From Bacillus glycinifermentans (GTDB lineage Bacteria > Bacillota > Bacilli > Bacillales > Bacillaceae): a DNA stretch of 64,000 nucleotides. Within the stretch, counting starts at the first letter, position 1; every line of letters begins with the position of its first letter. The stretch covers positions 124,001 to 188,000 of the forward strand of contig NZ_LECW02000021.1 in the NCBI RefSeq assembly GCF_001042475.2, in the 5' to 3' direction. Below the pieces are notes generated by a model. It was not told where the DNA came from and made no database searches. It saw only the letters and a list, made by a program, of their open reading frames with translations. The translations under genes and the position numbers were made by a program. Below, one piece after another: positions 47,146 through 55,292 of this stretch.

Positions 47146-48039
47146 TTAGTGTGCGATTACAGGCTGTTCAAAAGGCTTGACACATTTGCATTCGTAAAGG
47201 CCGGCGCAAAAGAAATGCTCCTTTTGATTGGCCACTCCGAAACCGTGACCTTTGATCGTGTCGAACCATTTCAGTTCCCGCTCGAAGAAATCGAGCTGAT
47301 AGATTCTCGAATATTTGTTATGATCCTGTGCTGATGTTACATAAATGACGCCGTTGTTCTCTGATACATCGAGAAAGGATTCTTCTTTTTCGACGATATC
47401 GGCACAGATCCGCTGTTCCGCGTTTGTATGGATGTTCAGAATTTCGACAGCGCCGCGTTTCCCTTTTTTTGATCCCATCGCGCAAACGAGCCATTCCCCG
47501 CCAAAAATAATCATGGAGGCCGTCATGCGGTCCGCTTCTTTTTTCACCATATAAACGGTCCCTTTTTCCAAATCGCAACCCCATATTCCGCCGTTTTCAT
47601 GATGAATTTGCGTCCCGATGTACAGGCGGTTCCCATGAATGCACAGCGATCTGATAACGGGCGGAGCGGCCAAGTCCGAAAACGGCTTGATGATGTTCCA
47701 GGATGCGCCGAAATCATCTGACGTATAGATGCAATGCTTTCCGTGTGCACATACGAATCCGTCGCTCCTGCCCGTGATGGACCATATCGTTGCATTTGTC
47801 GGAAAGCTCGACATCGTCCACGTTTTTCCCTCATCAGCCGACCTGATGATGACCCCTGATTCTCCCGCTCCGAAAACATAGCGGCCGACATATGCGATCG
47901 AACAAATTTTACTTTTTAGCTGAAATAGCTTTTTCCAGCCTTGTTCACACGAGTAATGAAAGATACCTTCCCGCTTTACGGCTACAAAATAACCTGAGCG
48001 CCTTGAAGAGGCGACCGCTGTTGCTCCTTTATGAAACAT
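47146..48039 (-). CDS. ykuO: YkuO, beta-propeller-like protein
   Basis: 297 residues between two flavodoxin genes. Asp-box/BNR-like repeats are visible (RSADEGKTW, TSDDFGASW) and the strand-rich pattern suggests a beta-propeller. No signal peptide. Function unknown; its place in ykuNOP ties it to iron limitation. Overlaps the ykuN 3' end by 11 bases. Confidence 0.85.
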   Translation of the reverse strand: MFHKGATAVASSRRSGYFVAVKREGIFHYSCEQGWKKLFQLKSKICSIAYVGRYVFGAGESGVIIRSADEGKTWTMSSFPTNATIWSITGRSDGFVCAHGKHCIYTSDDFGASWNIIKPFSDLAAPPVIRSLCIHGNRLYIGTQIHHENGGIWGCDLEKGTVYMVKKEADRMTASMIIFGGEWLVCAMGSKKGKRGAVEILNIHTNAEQRICADIVEKEESFLDVSENNGVIYVTSAQDHNKYSRIYQLDFFERELKWFDTIKGHGFGVANQKEHFFCAGLYECKCVKPFEQPVIAH

Positions 48040-48505
48040 GGGACTCTAACCCGCTCTCGTGTTTCGCCCATCTGAGAAAGCTTAGCGCAAATTCTTTGCA
48101 GCATTCGATATCCTCGTCTGTTTCAGGCGCCAGCTCGATTTTGAGTGTTTCAGGAAAAAGGTCGGCCCCCGTCTTTTCCAGCATGCCGCAAAACGTGTTT
48201 ACCGCCTCGCAGAACCGCGGATACGCATAATCCCCCGAACCGAAGCATGCCGCTTTTTTCCCTTTTAAAACGAGCGAGGAGACGTCTTCAAAAAACGGTT
48301 CCGCTTCATAAGGAAGATCCCCGTCGCCCCATGTATATGTGCCGATCAATATGTAGTCATATTCAGGCAGCAGATCGATGTCTGCGTCGTCTATCTCCAA
48401 ATATGTGACATCAACGGAATGCTCGATCAATGTATCTCTTATGATCGATGCGATATCTTCGGTATTGCCAGACATGCTGGCAAACGCAATCAGCGCTTTC
48501 GCCAA
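48029..48505 (-). CDS. ykuN: Short-chain flavodoxin YkuN
   Basis: 158 residues from the TTG at 48505, matching B. subtilis. FMN loop SMSGNTEDI, GTYTWGDGDLPYEAE and FGSGDYAYPRFCEAV. First gene of the operon; GAGGTG lies 6 bases before the TTG. Paralogue of YkuP, about half identical by eye. Two Fur boxes lie upstream. Confidence 0.94.
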   Translation of the reverse strand: MAKALIAFASMSGNTEDIASIIRDTLIEHSVDVTYLEIDDADIDLLPEYDYILIGTYTWGDGDLPYEAEPFFEDVSSLVLKGKKAACFGSGDYAYPRFCEAVNTFCGMLEKTGADLFPETLKIELAPETDEDIECCKEFALSFLRWAKHESGLESHVS

Positions 48506-48524
48506 CTGAATCACCTCGCGTAAT

Positions 48525-48545
48525 TGATAATGATTTTCATTATTA
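48525..48545. promoter_or_regulatory. Fur box 1 of ykuNOP
   Basis: TGATAATGATTTTCATTATTA, an imperfect Fur box next to the ribosome site of ykuN. Confidence 0.75.
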
Positions 48546-48561
48546 TACAGATAACTTTAAA

Positions 48562-48576
48562 TGATAATGATTATCA
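48562..48576. promoter_or_regulatory. Fur box 2 of ykuNOP
   Basis: TGATAATGATTATCA is the exact 7-1-7 Fur consensus. A TTGACA element (minus strand) begins 11 bases further upstream and TATAAT lies between the two boxes, so Fur would cover the promoter. Confidence 0.92.
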
Positions 48577-48593
48577 ATGTCAACAAAACATAT

Positions 48594-48629
48594 AAAAAAG
48601 ACAGCTTCCTTTTGGAAAACTGCCTTTTT
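48594..48629 (-). terminator. Terminator of ccpC
   Basis: On the minus strand AAGGCAGTTTTCC pairs with GGAAGCTGTCTT (one mismatched pair), followed by TTTT. Confidence 0.7.
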
Positions 48630-48636
48630 GACCAGA

Positions 48637-49518
48637 TTACTCCTCCCTTGTACATGCTTTTACGACCTCTAAAAAGGCCTGCACCTGTTTTAGCTGAAGC
48701 GCGGGTTCGTATCCCAGCAGCCATGTATCTCTGCCGATCGATTTTCCTTTCGCATCAAGCAGAGGAATCTTATGAACATGGCTGCCGCTCCCGTGAAGCG
48801 TCACAGACGGGAGAATCGCATAGCCGATTCCGTGAAACGCCATCTGTTTGCACGTTTCAATCTGATCGACGATGATCGTCTGTTTCGGAGACGTTTTGAA
48901 TTTTTGATGCCACCAATGCTGGATTTCCTGATAGTAAGTGCTGTCGCTTTTAAATTGGATAAACGGACGTTCAGTCTTTGTAATATCCTCGATATTCCTG
49001 ATTTCCGTATCGACGAGGTACAATTCATCTCTCATCAAATAATGTTTTGGCCCTTTCCATTCGGGGTTTCCCCTGATAATTCCGATATGTACGTGATCCT
49101 CATAAAGGCTTTTCAGCATCTCGCTGCTCCAGCCGGTGACAAGTGAAATTTTTACGTTCGGATATTGTTTCACGTACGTCTTCAGGACGCTCGGCAGCCA
49201 ATGCTGCCCGATGATTGAGGCCGCCGCCAGCTTAAGCGTGCCGTGAATTTCACCTTCAAGTTCATCGATGTCTTCCTTGACCCTTTCCTGCTCGACCGTC
49301 ACATCTCTCGCAAACTGAATGATTTTCTCACCTGCCGATGTGACGGTAAGCCCCTTTTGCGATCTTAAAAATATTTTGGTGCCCCACGATTTCTCAATGG
49401 TCTGCAGCCGCTGGGACAGCGCCGGCTGTGAAACAAACAAGCGCTCTGCCGCTTTCCGCATATTTAATTCCTCGGCTAAAACGACGAGCATGTGAAGCTC
49501 TTGAAGCTGCATAGGCAT
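48637..49518 (-). CDS. ccpC: LysR-type regulator CcpC
   Basis: 293 residues. N-terminal winged helix (LHMLVVLAEELNMRKAAERLFVSQPALSQRL) and a periplasmic-binding-like effector domain. In B. subtilis CcpC senses citrate and represses citZ and citB of the TCA cycle. Identified by neighbours ykuN and ykuL as well as sequence. Lone gene. Confidence 0.92.
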   Translation of the reverse strand: MPMQLQELHMLVVLAEELNMRKAAERLFVSQPALSQRLQTIEKSWGTKIFLRSQKGLTVTSAGEKIIQFARDVTVEQERVKEDIDELEGEIHGTLKLAAASIIGQHWLPSVLKTYVKQYPNVKISLVTGWSSEMLKSLYEDHVHIGIIRGNPEWKGPKHYLMRDELYLVDTEIRNIEDITKTERPFIQFKSDSTYYQEIQHWWHQKFKTSPKQTIIVDQIETCKQMAFHGIGYAILPSVTLHGSGSHVHKIPLLDAKGKSIGRDTWLLGYEPALQLKQVQAFLEVVKACTREE

Positions 49519-49641
49519 TCCTCATTCCAATAAGTTTTCCTTATCAACTATTTTAATCACTATGTCATTTGTTTATCAAGTTTTGACGGATGGCGTGACG
49601 GTGAGGGAAGGTTTTAGGGGACGTATGAAACCGCTGCAAAT

Positions 49642-49669
49642 AAAAAATAGGCAGCTGCCGCGCCTATTT
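49642..49669 (-). terminator. Terminator of darB
   Basis: AAATAGGC (49645-49652) pairs with GCCTATTT (49662-49669), T-rich on the minus-strand side. The upstream arm overlaps the last codons and stop of the gene. Confidence 0.75.
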
Positions 49670-50107
49670 ATTCAATGTCCTGAGGTGTTTGTTTAATTGT
49701 TTTAATACGACCCGGCGCGTAAAAATGCCTTCAAACACCTGATCTTCATTTTCCACGCAGACAAACGGATGGTTAATCACCATGCCGAAGCCTTTTAATA
49801 TCGGGTCATTTATCTTTAACCGTGGAATATCCGCCAGCATGACATCTTCAACATGAAGCTGATCAAGCTTTTCAAATTCGATTCGTTCAAGTCCGAAAAT
49901 CTTATCCATAATCATATTGGTACCGATCAATCCGTGCAGACGGAAGGAAGGGTCAAGTACAGGGATTGCTGTATAACCGGTTTTGGTCAGGACGAGAAGA
50001 GCATGTTCCAGATTGTTTCCGATTTGGACGTGAGCGACTTTATCAGCATCGATCATGTAATGTCCAACCGTCGTTTCAAGAAGTTCATCCGATTGCAAAC
50101 TAATCAT
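49664..50107 (-). CDS. darB: c-di-AMP-binding CBS protein DarB
   Basis: 147 residues (YkuL). Two CBS domains (about 15-70 and 82-140). In B. subtilis free DarB stimulates the (p)ppGpp synthetase Rel and pyruvate carboxylase, and c-di-AMP prevents this, linking potassium to stringent control. Close match to the B. subtilis protein over the full length. KtrC, another c-di-AMP target, is also in this window. Confidence 0.93.
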   Translation of the reverse strand: MISLQSDELLETTVGHYMIDADKVAHVQIGNNLEHALLVLTKTGYTAIPVLDPSFRLHGLIGTNMIMDKIFGLERIEFEKLDQLHVEDVMLADIPRLKINDPILKGFGMVINHPFVCVENEDQVFEGIFTRRVVLKQLNKHLRTLNK

Positions 50108-50247
50108 GATTATTCGACTCCTTTGTAAGCGTTTATCATCAACGCATATATTCCCTATACTACAATAATATAAACGTTATCAATATTTGTCGAAAAACTT
50201 TCCTGTTTTCAAAGGGCCGGCTTTGCCGTTTCTGCAGGTTTTGAAAT

Positions 50248-50272
50248 AAAAAAGATACTCAGGATGAGTATC
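50248..50272 (-). terminator. Terminator of abbA
   Basis: GATACTC (50254-50260) pairs with GAGTATC (50266-50272); six T follow on the minus strand. Confidence 0.8.
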
Positions 50273-50289
50273 AATTGATATAATCTGAC

Positions 50290-50469
50290 CTAATTTTCAG
50301 ACCGGACACGGTCGTATAAGGTAACCAGCTTTTTATATGTCAGGCTATCCACGTTTTTTGTACCCGTTTCTATATCATTGATCTCACTGCTCAATAGTTC
50401 TACGGCATATTCATGGTTCAGCAGCACATTCAGCAACAGCTTTCTCTCTTCTTCTGAAAAGCGTTCCAT
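50290..50469 (-). CDS. abbA: AbrB antirepressor AbbA
   Basis: 59 residues, nearly all helical and acidic (MERFSEEERKLLLNVLLNHE, then SSEINDIETGTKNVDS). Matches B. subtilis AbbA (YkzF) in core and position; that protein mimics DNA and binds AbrB so that it releases its targets when Spo0A~P rises. GGGGG lies about 10 bases before ATG. B. subtilis has six more residues at the N-terminus; no corresponding start is seen here. Confidence 0.88.
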   Translation of the reverse strand: MERFSEEERKLLLNVLLNHEYAVELLSSEINDIETGTKNVDSLTYKKLVTLYDRVRSEN

Positions 50470-50539
50470 TCTTAACCAGCCCCCTAAATGATTTTGCTAG
50501 AGTGAGAAACTATAACCTCTCACTAGTTTCTATAGGGCT

Positions 50540-50568
50540 AGAATAAGAAATTAAAAATCAAACGTCAA
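50540..50568 (-). promoter_or_regulatory. abbA promoter
   Basis: TTGACG (50563-50568), 17-base spacer, TATTCT (50540-50545) on the minus strand. Confidence 0.7.
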
Positions 50569-50575
50569 CCGCACA

Positions 50576-50593
50576 TTTCGACATCTGTTCGAT
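50576..50593 (-). promoter_or_regulatory. Spo0A box(es) upstream of abbA
   Basis: On the minus strand TGTCGAAA (50576-50583) is a full 0A box core, and ATCGAAC (50587-50593) a weaker second, placed just upstream of the -35 element as for Spo0A-activated genes. Agrees with the known Spo0A control of abbA. Confidence 0.7.
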
Positions 50594-50607
50594 ATCCTTT
50601 CAAACAT

Positions 50608-51126
50608 TTATTTTGTATACCGGTTAGCATAGCTTGAAGCTGTATAGGAGTCGGGTTTGATTTTAGCATTGATTCCCATCGAGGTGATCCGACCCGTCAT
50701 TTCCTGAATCAAATCTTTCGTCATCCCTTTTTTTCCGATATCCAAATGAACTTCCATTGTTAAATCTGCTCCTTCGTCAGTAAACGGAAGAAGCAGATCT
50801 GTGATTTCAGTAAAATAATCATTCAGGAGGTATGCGGCAACCTCTTGGCTGTAAGCAGTTTCCAGCGATATTTTTTCCCTGAGGCTATGTATCGGTCTTT
50901 TGATGATGGTGTTTTTCAAACAGCCCCACGCACCTTTGCCTTTGCGATGCAAATGAATGGCAGTAATAAACTTCGTCCAGTTCTGATGGATCTGAGAGTC
51001 CGTTCCGACCGACAGCAAATAGCTTGAGCGCGGATCTTTGAGAATGAACGCCTTCAGCCTCTCGACCACGTCGGAAAATGTCATTTGATCTTCAGAAAGA
51101 TTGTAAAAAAGAAAAGAATCAGCCAT
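50608..51126 (-). CDS. ykuK: RNase-H-like-fold protein YkuK (DUF458)
   Basis: 172 residues from the ATG at 51124-51126, which follows AAAAGGGG; ATG six codons upstream lacks a site. DUF458 family: SVGTDSQIH, KTNxIIKRPIHSLREKISLE-type core and HLDIG with acidic residues like an RNase H-type metal site. Activity unproven; no partner can be named beyond neighbours. Confidence 0.87.
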   Translation of the reverse strand: MADSFLFYNLSEDQMTFSDVVERLKAFILKDPRSSYLLSVGTDSQIHQNWTKFITAIHLHRKGKGAWGCLKNTIIKRPIHSLREKISLETAYSQEVAAYLLNDYFTEITDLLLPFTDEGADLTMEVHLDIGKKGMTKDLIQEMTGRITSMGINAKIKPDSYTASSYANRYTK

Positions 51127-51184
51127 TGGAATGCCCCTTTTCATTTATGATCTGCACCGAAGATTAACGCTGTTAGCTTTTTTG

Positions 51185-51334
51185 CTACCCTTTTTTTGTC
51201 GGTATGTTTTTCAACATGAATCCGCAGCTGTCGCACGTAAAAATGACGTTTTGATTAGATTGGGCTGTCAGGACTTGATCCATTGGCTCCGTATGGCCGC
51301 AATGCGGGCAAACAACGCGTGGAAATGCTTTCAT
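51185..51334 (-). CDS. Small zinc-ribbon protein
   Basis: 49 residues: CPHCGH near the start and CDSCGF further on form a four-Cys zinc ribbon (Cys9, Cys12, Cys34, Cys37). GGAGGATATGGA precedes ATG. Lies between ykuJ and ykuK, all on the minus strand and closely spaced (11 bases after ykuJ). Function unknown. A gene this short is easily missed; the two CxxC pairs and ribosome site make it credible. Confidence 0.72.
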   Translation of the reverse strand: MKAFPRVVCPHCGHTEPMDQVLTAQSNQNVIFTCDSCGFMLKNIPTKKG

Positions 51335-51345
51335 TCCATATCCTC

Positions 51346-51588
51346 CTATTGCTGAAGCAGTTCAAAGATTTCGATCGAAATCATATCGATGTTGTCAAAC
51401 GGAAATGTTGTCGGCTTATCTCCTTTTTGATATACCGTCAGCTCAAATGTTTCATTTTTCTCGAAATATTTCACACTGCATACTTTTTCCCCGTTTACTT
51501 CGAAATAGCGCTGCGTCGGTTCGCCGGCTGCCTCAGCAGTTTCTTGCAGGCTCTGCAGTCTCGTGATGATACCCATTAATTGTGACAT
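51346..51588 (-). CDS. ykuJ: YkuJ-family protein
   Basis: 80 residues from the ATG at 51586-51588. Compact alpha/beta protein (MSQLMGIITRLQSLQETAE .. RYFEVNGEKVCSVKYFEK), nearly the same as B. subtilis YkuJ, whose function is unknown. First of three closely spaced minus-strand genes (ykuJ, zinc-ribbon, ykuK). Confidence 0.87.
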   Translation of the reverse strand: MSQLMGIITRLQSLQETAEAAGEPTQRYFEVNGEKVCSVKYFEKNETFELTVYQKGDKPTTFPFDNIDMISIEIFELLQQ

Positions 51589-51862
51589 TCTAAAAAAGAC
51601 TCCTTTCAAAAAACAACTTCAGGATCAACAAGTATTAATTATAATACAAGTTCTACACGCATCATACCACAAAGTATCAGCCGATGACATTTTTCCTTTT
51701 CTGATCGGGAAAAAGAAAAACTGCTTTTCCTAGTTTGGTTTTTCTTACAAATGTCATACATACAAAATATTTTTCACATGCATTATTCAGGGAACATATA
51801 CGTTAGATGGTATGGATGATGCGGATTGTCTTATTCCTGCCGGCCACGCGGGTTCATCAAAA

Positions 51863-51952
51863 CAAAAAACTTGGCGGGGGCAGCGCCAAGTTTTTTCCAA
51901 AAAATCTTGATCTGATAGAGGGGTTGGGGAACAGAGAGGATCATCTCTCTAT
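51863..51952 (-). ncRNA. fsrA: FsrA, Fur-regulated small RNA
   Basis: Recognised between ykuI and ykuJ as in B. subtilis. FsrA with its chaperones (Fbp) blocks translation of iron-using enzymes during iron starvation. Seen on the minus strand: start near 51952, an early GAGAGATGATCCTCTC hairpin, the C-rich single-stranded targeting region CCCCAACCCC, and a terminator ACTTGGCG/CGCCAAGT with six T. About 90 nt. The rest of 51589-51862 shows only AT-rich sequence with likely ykuJ promoter elements. Confidence 0.88.
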
Positions 51953-51958
51953 AATTAA

Positions 51959-51987
51959 ATGATAATGATTATCACTATCATTGTCAA
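51959..51987 (-). promoter_or_regulatory. fsrA promoter
   Basis: TTGACA (51982-51987), 17-base spacer, TATCAT (51959-51964) on the minus strand. The Fur box covers the -10 region. Confidence 0.85.
51960..51974. promoter_or_regulatory. Fur box of fsrA
   Basis: TGATAATGATTATCA, exact 7-1-7 consensus, overlapping the -10 box and spacer. Confidence 0.92.
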
Positions 51988-52037
51988 CTATTTTCTCGGC
52001 AATTTCTTTTTTTATCGAAAAATCTCCGCAACGAAAA

Positions 52038-52064
52038 GAAAAAAAGCGGCATAGCGCCGCTTTT
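52038..52064 (-). terminator. Terminator of ykuI
   Basis: AAAGCGGC (52043-52050) pairs with GCCGCTTT (52056-52063), T7 on the minus-strand side; touches the stop codon. Confidence 0.8.
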
Positions 52065-53283
52065 AAATCAAACCGTCCTGTTCGTATAAATAGGAATACG
52101 ATAGGTCTATGAACAGATAGAGTTCTTCATCCATCGGATAGGAAAACGTTCTGATCATTTCCCCAGTTTCGATGTCGCTGTACAAATCGCTGAAAAACCC
52201 CTTTCTCATCGTTCTCATTCTCATGATGTTTTCTAAAAAATACGGGCGCCAGCTCCAGTTCTTGCCGATGTACTCAGGCTGAAACGTCCATGTTCCGTCA
52301 TGCTTAAACACGTTCTTGGTCACCTGGAAGCCGTCTTCATTGCACATATAGATTCTGAAGCTGCAGTCGGAGAGCTCTTTCCCCAGGTTCAGGAGAAAGG
52401 CGTCATCTGTTTGGCTTGCCTTTTTAAGCGATGCAACAAGCTGATGAACCCGTTTGTAAAACTGTTCAGAATGATCATATAAGATTTCAAGCTTCTTTTT
52501 CTCATGCGCGATAAACTGGTGAAACTCCGCCTTTAACCGCTCCTTCAGCAAATCCCGCTCGACAAATTGTCCGCGGGGCTTTTGCAGATACCGCCCTTGA
52601 AAATATCTGCCGCCGTTTCTCCAGGCGTATTGAAGCTGAAATTTCGCTTCAATGTCTTCGTACAGCAGCGCTGCGCCGATTTTTCGGGCGAGCAGGGATA
52701 TGCTGTAGAGCACGTACTCATAGGAAGGCGAAGGGGAGGACAGTTTGAGAGGCTGAAGGTCGATTTTCAGCAAATCAGGAGAAAGCAGCGCGATTCTGTC
52801 GAGATTGCTGCTGCCTTTGCCGATATTATCGACAGCCACTTTAATGCCGTATGTACGGTAATACGTCAGCAAATGGTGCAGCTGCTCGATATCCCCTTCA
52901 AAATGCTGTTCCGTGATTTCAATGACGAAACGGTTCAGTTCGATCCCCTTTTCGCTATATTCCATCAAGAGCTCCAGAAAGCCCTCTCCGTGATCCATCA
53001 TCAACACATTTGCATCCTGATTGATAAAAATCAGGAGATCCCGGTCGCTTTCTAAAAAATGGTCAAGCGCCTGACGAATCACTTTAAGGTCGACCTCTGT
53101 CTTATATTCTTCGGGAATCGACGGGTCTGAGAAAAACGGACCGAGGCTTTGAACTTCAGATTCGAGCTGAATGCGCCCCAGCACTTCATAGCCGATCACT
53201 TTCTGTTCTTCGGCGCTGAAAATAGGCTGATAGAATGGAATGACATCTTCAATGTTCGTTAATATATCGAGTGGATCCAACAC
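52063..53283 (-). CDS. ykuI: EAL-domain c-di-GMP-binding protein YkuI
   Basis: 406 residues. N-terminal EAL domain (about 15-250) and a C-terminal PAS-like domain (about 280-400). The signature EAL is EVL (33-35) and the loop DNIGKGSSN replaces the canonical DDFGTG, so phosphodiesterase activity is doubtful; B. subtilis YkuI binds c-di-GMP and affects matrix production without clear hydrolysis. No membrane segment. Lone gene. Confidence 0.92.
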   Translation of the reverse strand: MLDPLDILTNIEDVIPFYQPIFSAEEQKVIGYEVLGRIQLESEVQSLGPFFSDPSIPEEYKTEVDLKVIRQALDHFLESDRDLLIFINQDANVLMMDHGEGFLELLMEYSEKGIELNRFVIEITEQHFEGDIEQLHHLLTYYRTYGIKVAVDNIGKGSSNLDRIALLSPDLLKIDLQPLKLSSPSPSYEYVLYSISLLARKIGAALLYEDIEAKFQLQYAWRNGGRYFQGRYLQKPRGQFVERDLLKERLKAEFHQFIAHEKKKLEILYDHSEQFYKRVHQLVASLKKASQTDDAFLLNLGKELSDCSFRIYMCNEDGFQVTKNVFKHDGTWTFQPEYIGKNWSWRPYFLENIMRMRTMRKGFFSDLYSDIETGEMIRTFSYPMDEELYLFIDLSYSYLYEQDGLI

Positions 53284-53352
53284 GGCACATCACCTGCTTC
53301 TAAATCTTTGTCTGATTATACCATAACGGCCCGCACGTTTGAATTTACAATC

Positions 53353-54117
53353 TTAAAACGGACGGGGATTCAGCCACTGGCCCCCGTCCATCGTCACGCA
53401 CTCCCCGTTTATATATTCCGCTTTTTCCGAAAGCAGAAACGAGGCAAGACCCGCGATTTCTTCAGGAGTTCCGAGCCTCCCTAAAGGTACGCTTTTAATC
53501 GTGGCAAGCGCAGCCTCCTCTGATTCAAAGAGCTTTTCCGCTCCGCCCGTCCTTTCGATCGGTCCGGGCGCAATCGCATTGACCCTGATCCCGTACGTTC
53601 TCCCCCACTCGACGGCGAGCGTTCTCGTCAACGACAGTACACCGGCTTTTGCAGCCGCGGAATGGACGACTCCGGCTCCCGCGCCCCATGCGTACGTCGC
53701 TGCCATATTTACAATCAGCCCTTCCTTATTATGCTTGATCCAATAGCGGCCTGCCGCCTGGCTGCAGTAAAATGTCCCGTTTAAGACGATATCGATGACA
53801 GCTTTCCAGCCGTTAACAGACAGTTTTTCCGCAGGGCAGATAAAATTGCCGGCGGCATTGTTAACAAGAGCGTCTATCGTGCCAAAGCGGGAGGCCGTTT
53901 CTTTTATCATACGCTCCACATCTTCGATCGACCTGACATCCATCCGGCATATTTCAACCTGTCCCGGGAATGTTTCGATTTCATCTTTGGCGGCCTTCAG
54001 TGCGTCTTCCGTTCTTCCCGTAATCATTACATTCCAGCCTTGCTCGGCCTGCTTTTGGGCAATCGCTTTTCCCATTCCGCTCGATCCCCCGGTCACGATC
54101 ACAACTTTTTTATTCAT
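53353..54117 (-). CDS. fadH: 2,4-dienoyl-CoA reductase FadH
   Basis: 254 residues (YkuF). SDR reductase for oxidation of unsaturated fatty acids: VTGGSSGMGKA cofactor motif, NNAAGNF and a C-terminal GGQWLNPRPF like mammalian peroxisomal DECR. The usual YxxxK Tyr-Lys pair is changed (SAAAKAGV), as in the DECR branch. ATG at 54115-54117 after GGGGG gives the B. subtilis length. B. subtilis has fadG after it; here ykuI follows directly. Confidence 0.9.
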   Translation of the reverse strand: MNKKVVIVTGGSSGMGKAIAQKQAEQGWNVMITGRTEDALKAAKDEIETFPGQVEICRMDVRSIEDVERMIKETASRFGTIDALVNNAAGNFICPAEKLSVNGWKAVIDIVLNGTFYCSQAAGRYWIKHNKEGLIVNMAATYAWGAGAGVVHSAAAKAGVLSLTRTLAVEWGRTYGIRVNAIAPGPIERTGGAEKLFESEEAALATIKSVPLGRLGTPEEIAGLASFLLSEKAEYINGECVTMDGGQWLNPRPF

Positions 54118-54134
54118 GTTCATCCCCCTTATTA

Positions 54135-54152
54135 TGAATGAATGGTCATTCA
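54135..54152. promoter_or_regulatory. FadR operator of fadH
   Basis: TGAATGAATGGTCATTCA fits the Bacillus FadR (YsiA) box TGAATGAMTANTCATTCA with one mismatch, 17 bases upstream of the fadH start. Long-chain acyl-CoA would relieve repression. Confidence 0.85.
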
Positions 54153-54263
54153 TACCACAGTTTACCACATCCTTTAAAAAAAATTAACAAAATGAATAGA
54201 GTGTCCTGATTTCCTTTCTCTGATGATATAATGTATTGATTCTATTAAAGGTTGGTTTTAGTG

Positions 54264-55121
54264 ATGAAGAATCCATCAAGGAGACGATTTTTAAAAGGGC
54301 TCTTTAGCCTTTCCGCAGCCGGTATATTCGCTTCTGCCGGCGGCTTTGGCTACGCGCGCTATCTTGAACCCCGCATGCTTGAAACGACGCTCATTCCCAT
54401 TAAGCATCCGTTGATTCCGAAAGGGTTTGACCAGTTCCGGATCGTCCAATTCAGCGACACCCATTTAAGCGAGTACTTTACGGTTCGCGAGCTTTTGGAT
54501 GTCATCCGCAAAGTAAACGAGCTTCAGCCGGACTTGATCGTCTTCAGCGGGGATTTAATCGATAAACCGCACCAATACCGTGATCATGAAGACGTTGTTC
54601 AAGCATTGGCGAAGCTCAGCGCCCCTTACGGGAAGTTTGCCGTTTACGGAAACCACGATCACGGGGGCTACGGGACAAAGGTCTACCAGTCTCTCATGGC
54701 ATCCGCCGGCTTTCGCGTGCTGCGAAACGATCTCGTCAATCTGGAGTTAATCGACGGCAGCGTGATCGAGCTGGCTTCACTCGACGATTTAATGCTCGGC
54801 AGGCCGAACTATGAAGGCGTCCTTTCCAGGCTGAGCAAAGACGCCTTTTCGATTTTGCTCGTTCACGAACCTGATGCGGCCTTGGCGGCAAAGGATTATC
54901 CCGTCAATCTGCAAATATCGGGACACACCCATGGCGGGCAGGTGCAGCTTCCTTTGTTCGGTCCTCTCATCACGCCTCCTTACGGGGAAATTTATACGGA
55001 AGGAATGTACGATGTAGGAGGGATGACGGTCTATGTCAACCGCGGAATCGGGACGACGAGGCTGCCTCTCCGATTTCTGTCAAAACCTGAGGTCACCGTT
55101 TTCAAATTGGAGGCGGAATAA
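54264..55121 (+). CDS. ykuE: Tat-exported metallophosphoesterase YkuE
   Basis: 285 residues. Twin-arginine signal SRRRFLKGLF (residues 5-14) followed by a hydrophobic stretch, then a calcineurin-like fold with the metal motifs FSDTHL, GDLID, GNHDHGG and SGHTHGG. In B. subtilis YkuE is a substrate of TatAyCy and sits in the cell wall. AAAGG lies before the ATG at 54264; an in-frame start 12 bases earlier is less likely. Confidence 0.93.
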   Translation: MKNPSRRRFLKGLFSLSAAGIFASAGGFGYARYLEPRMLETTLIPIKHPLIPKGFDQFRIVQFSDTHLSEYFTVRELLDVIRKVNELQPDLIVFSGDLIDKPHQYRDHEDVVQALAKLSAPYGKFAVYGNHDHGGYGTKVYQSLMASAGFRVLRNDLVNLELIDGSVIELASLDDLMLGRPNYEGVLSRLSKDAFSILLVHEPDAALAAKDYPVNLQISGHTHGGQVQLPLFGPLITPPYGEIYTEGMYDVGGMTVYVNRGIGTTRLPLRFLSKPEVTVFKLEAE

Positions 55122-55292
55122 ATCGTTTTGGCTCAAAAACGGGTACATCTGCATACATTAAAACAAATAGAAAAAATTCCCGCTCCTTCAATCTTAGTAA
55201 AAAACGAAACTTCCCAAGCCTCTTTCCGTCTATAATAAGTATAAGGAAAAGGCTCCTTTTTTTCGTTTTGGAAAAGGAGATGTTCTAAAAAG

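Noticed and set aside
52063-53283. YkuI as an active c-di-GMP phosphodiesterase
   Set aside because: EAL is EVL and the DDFGTG loop is changed, so activity cannot be claimed.
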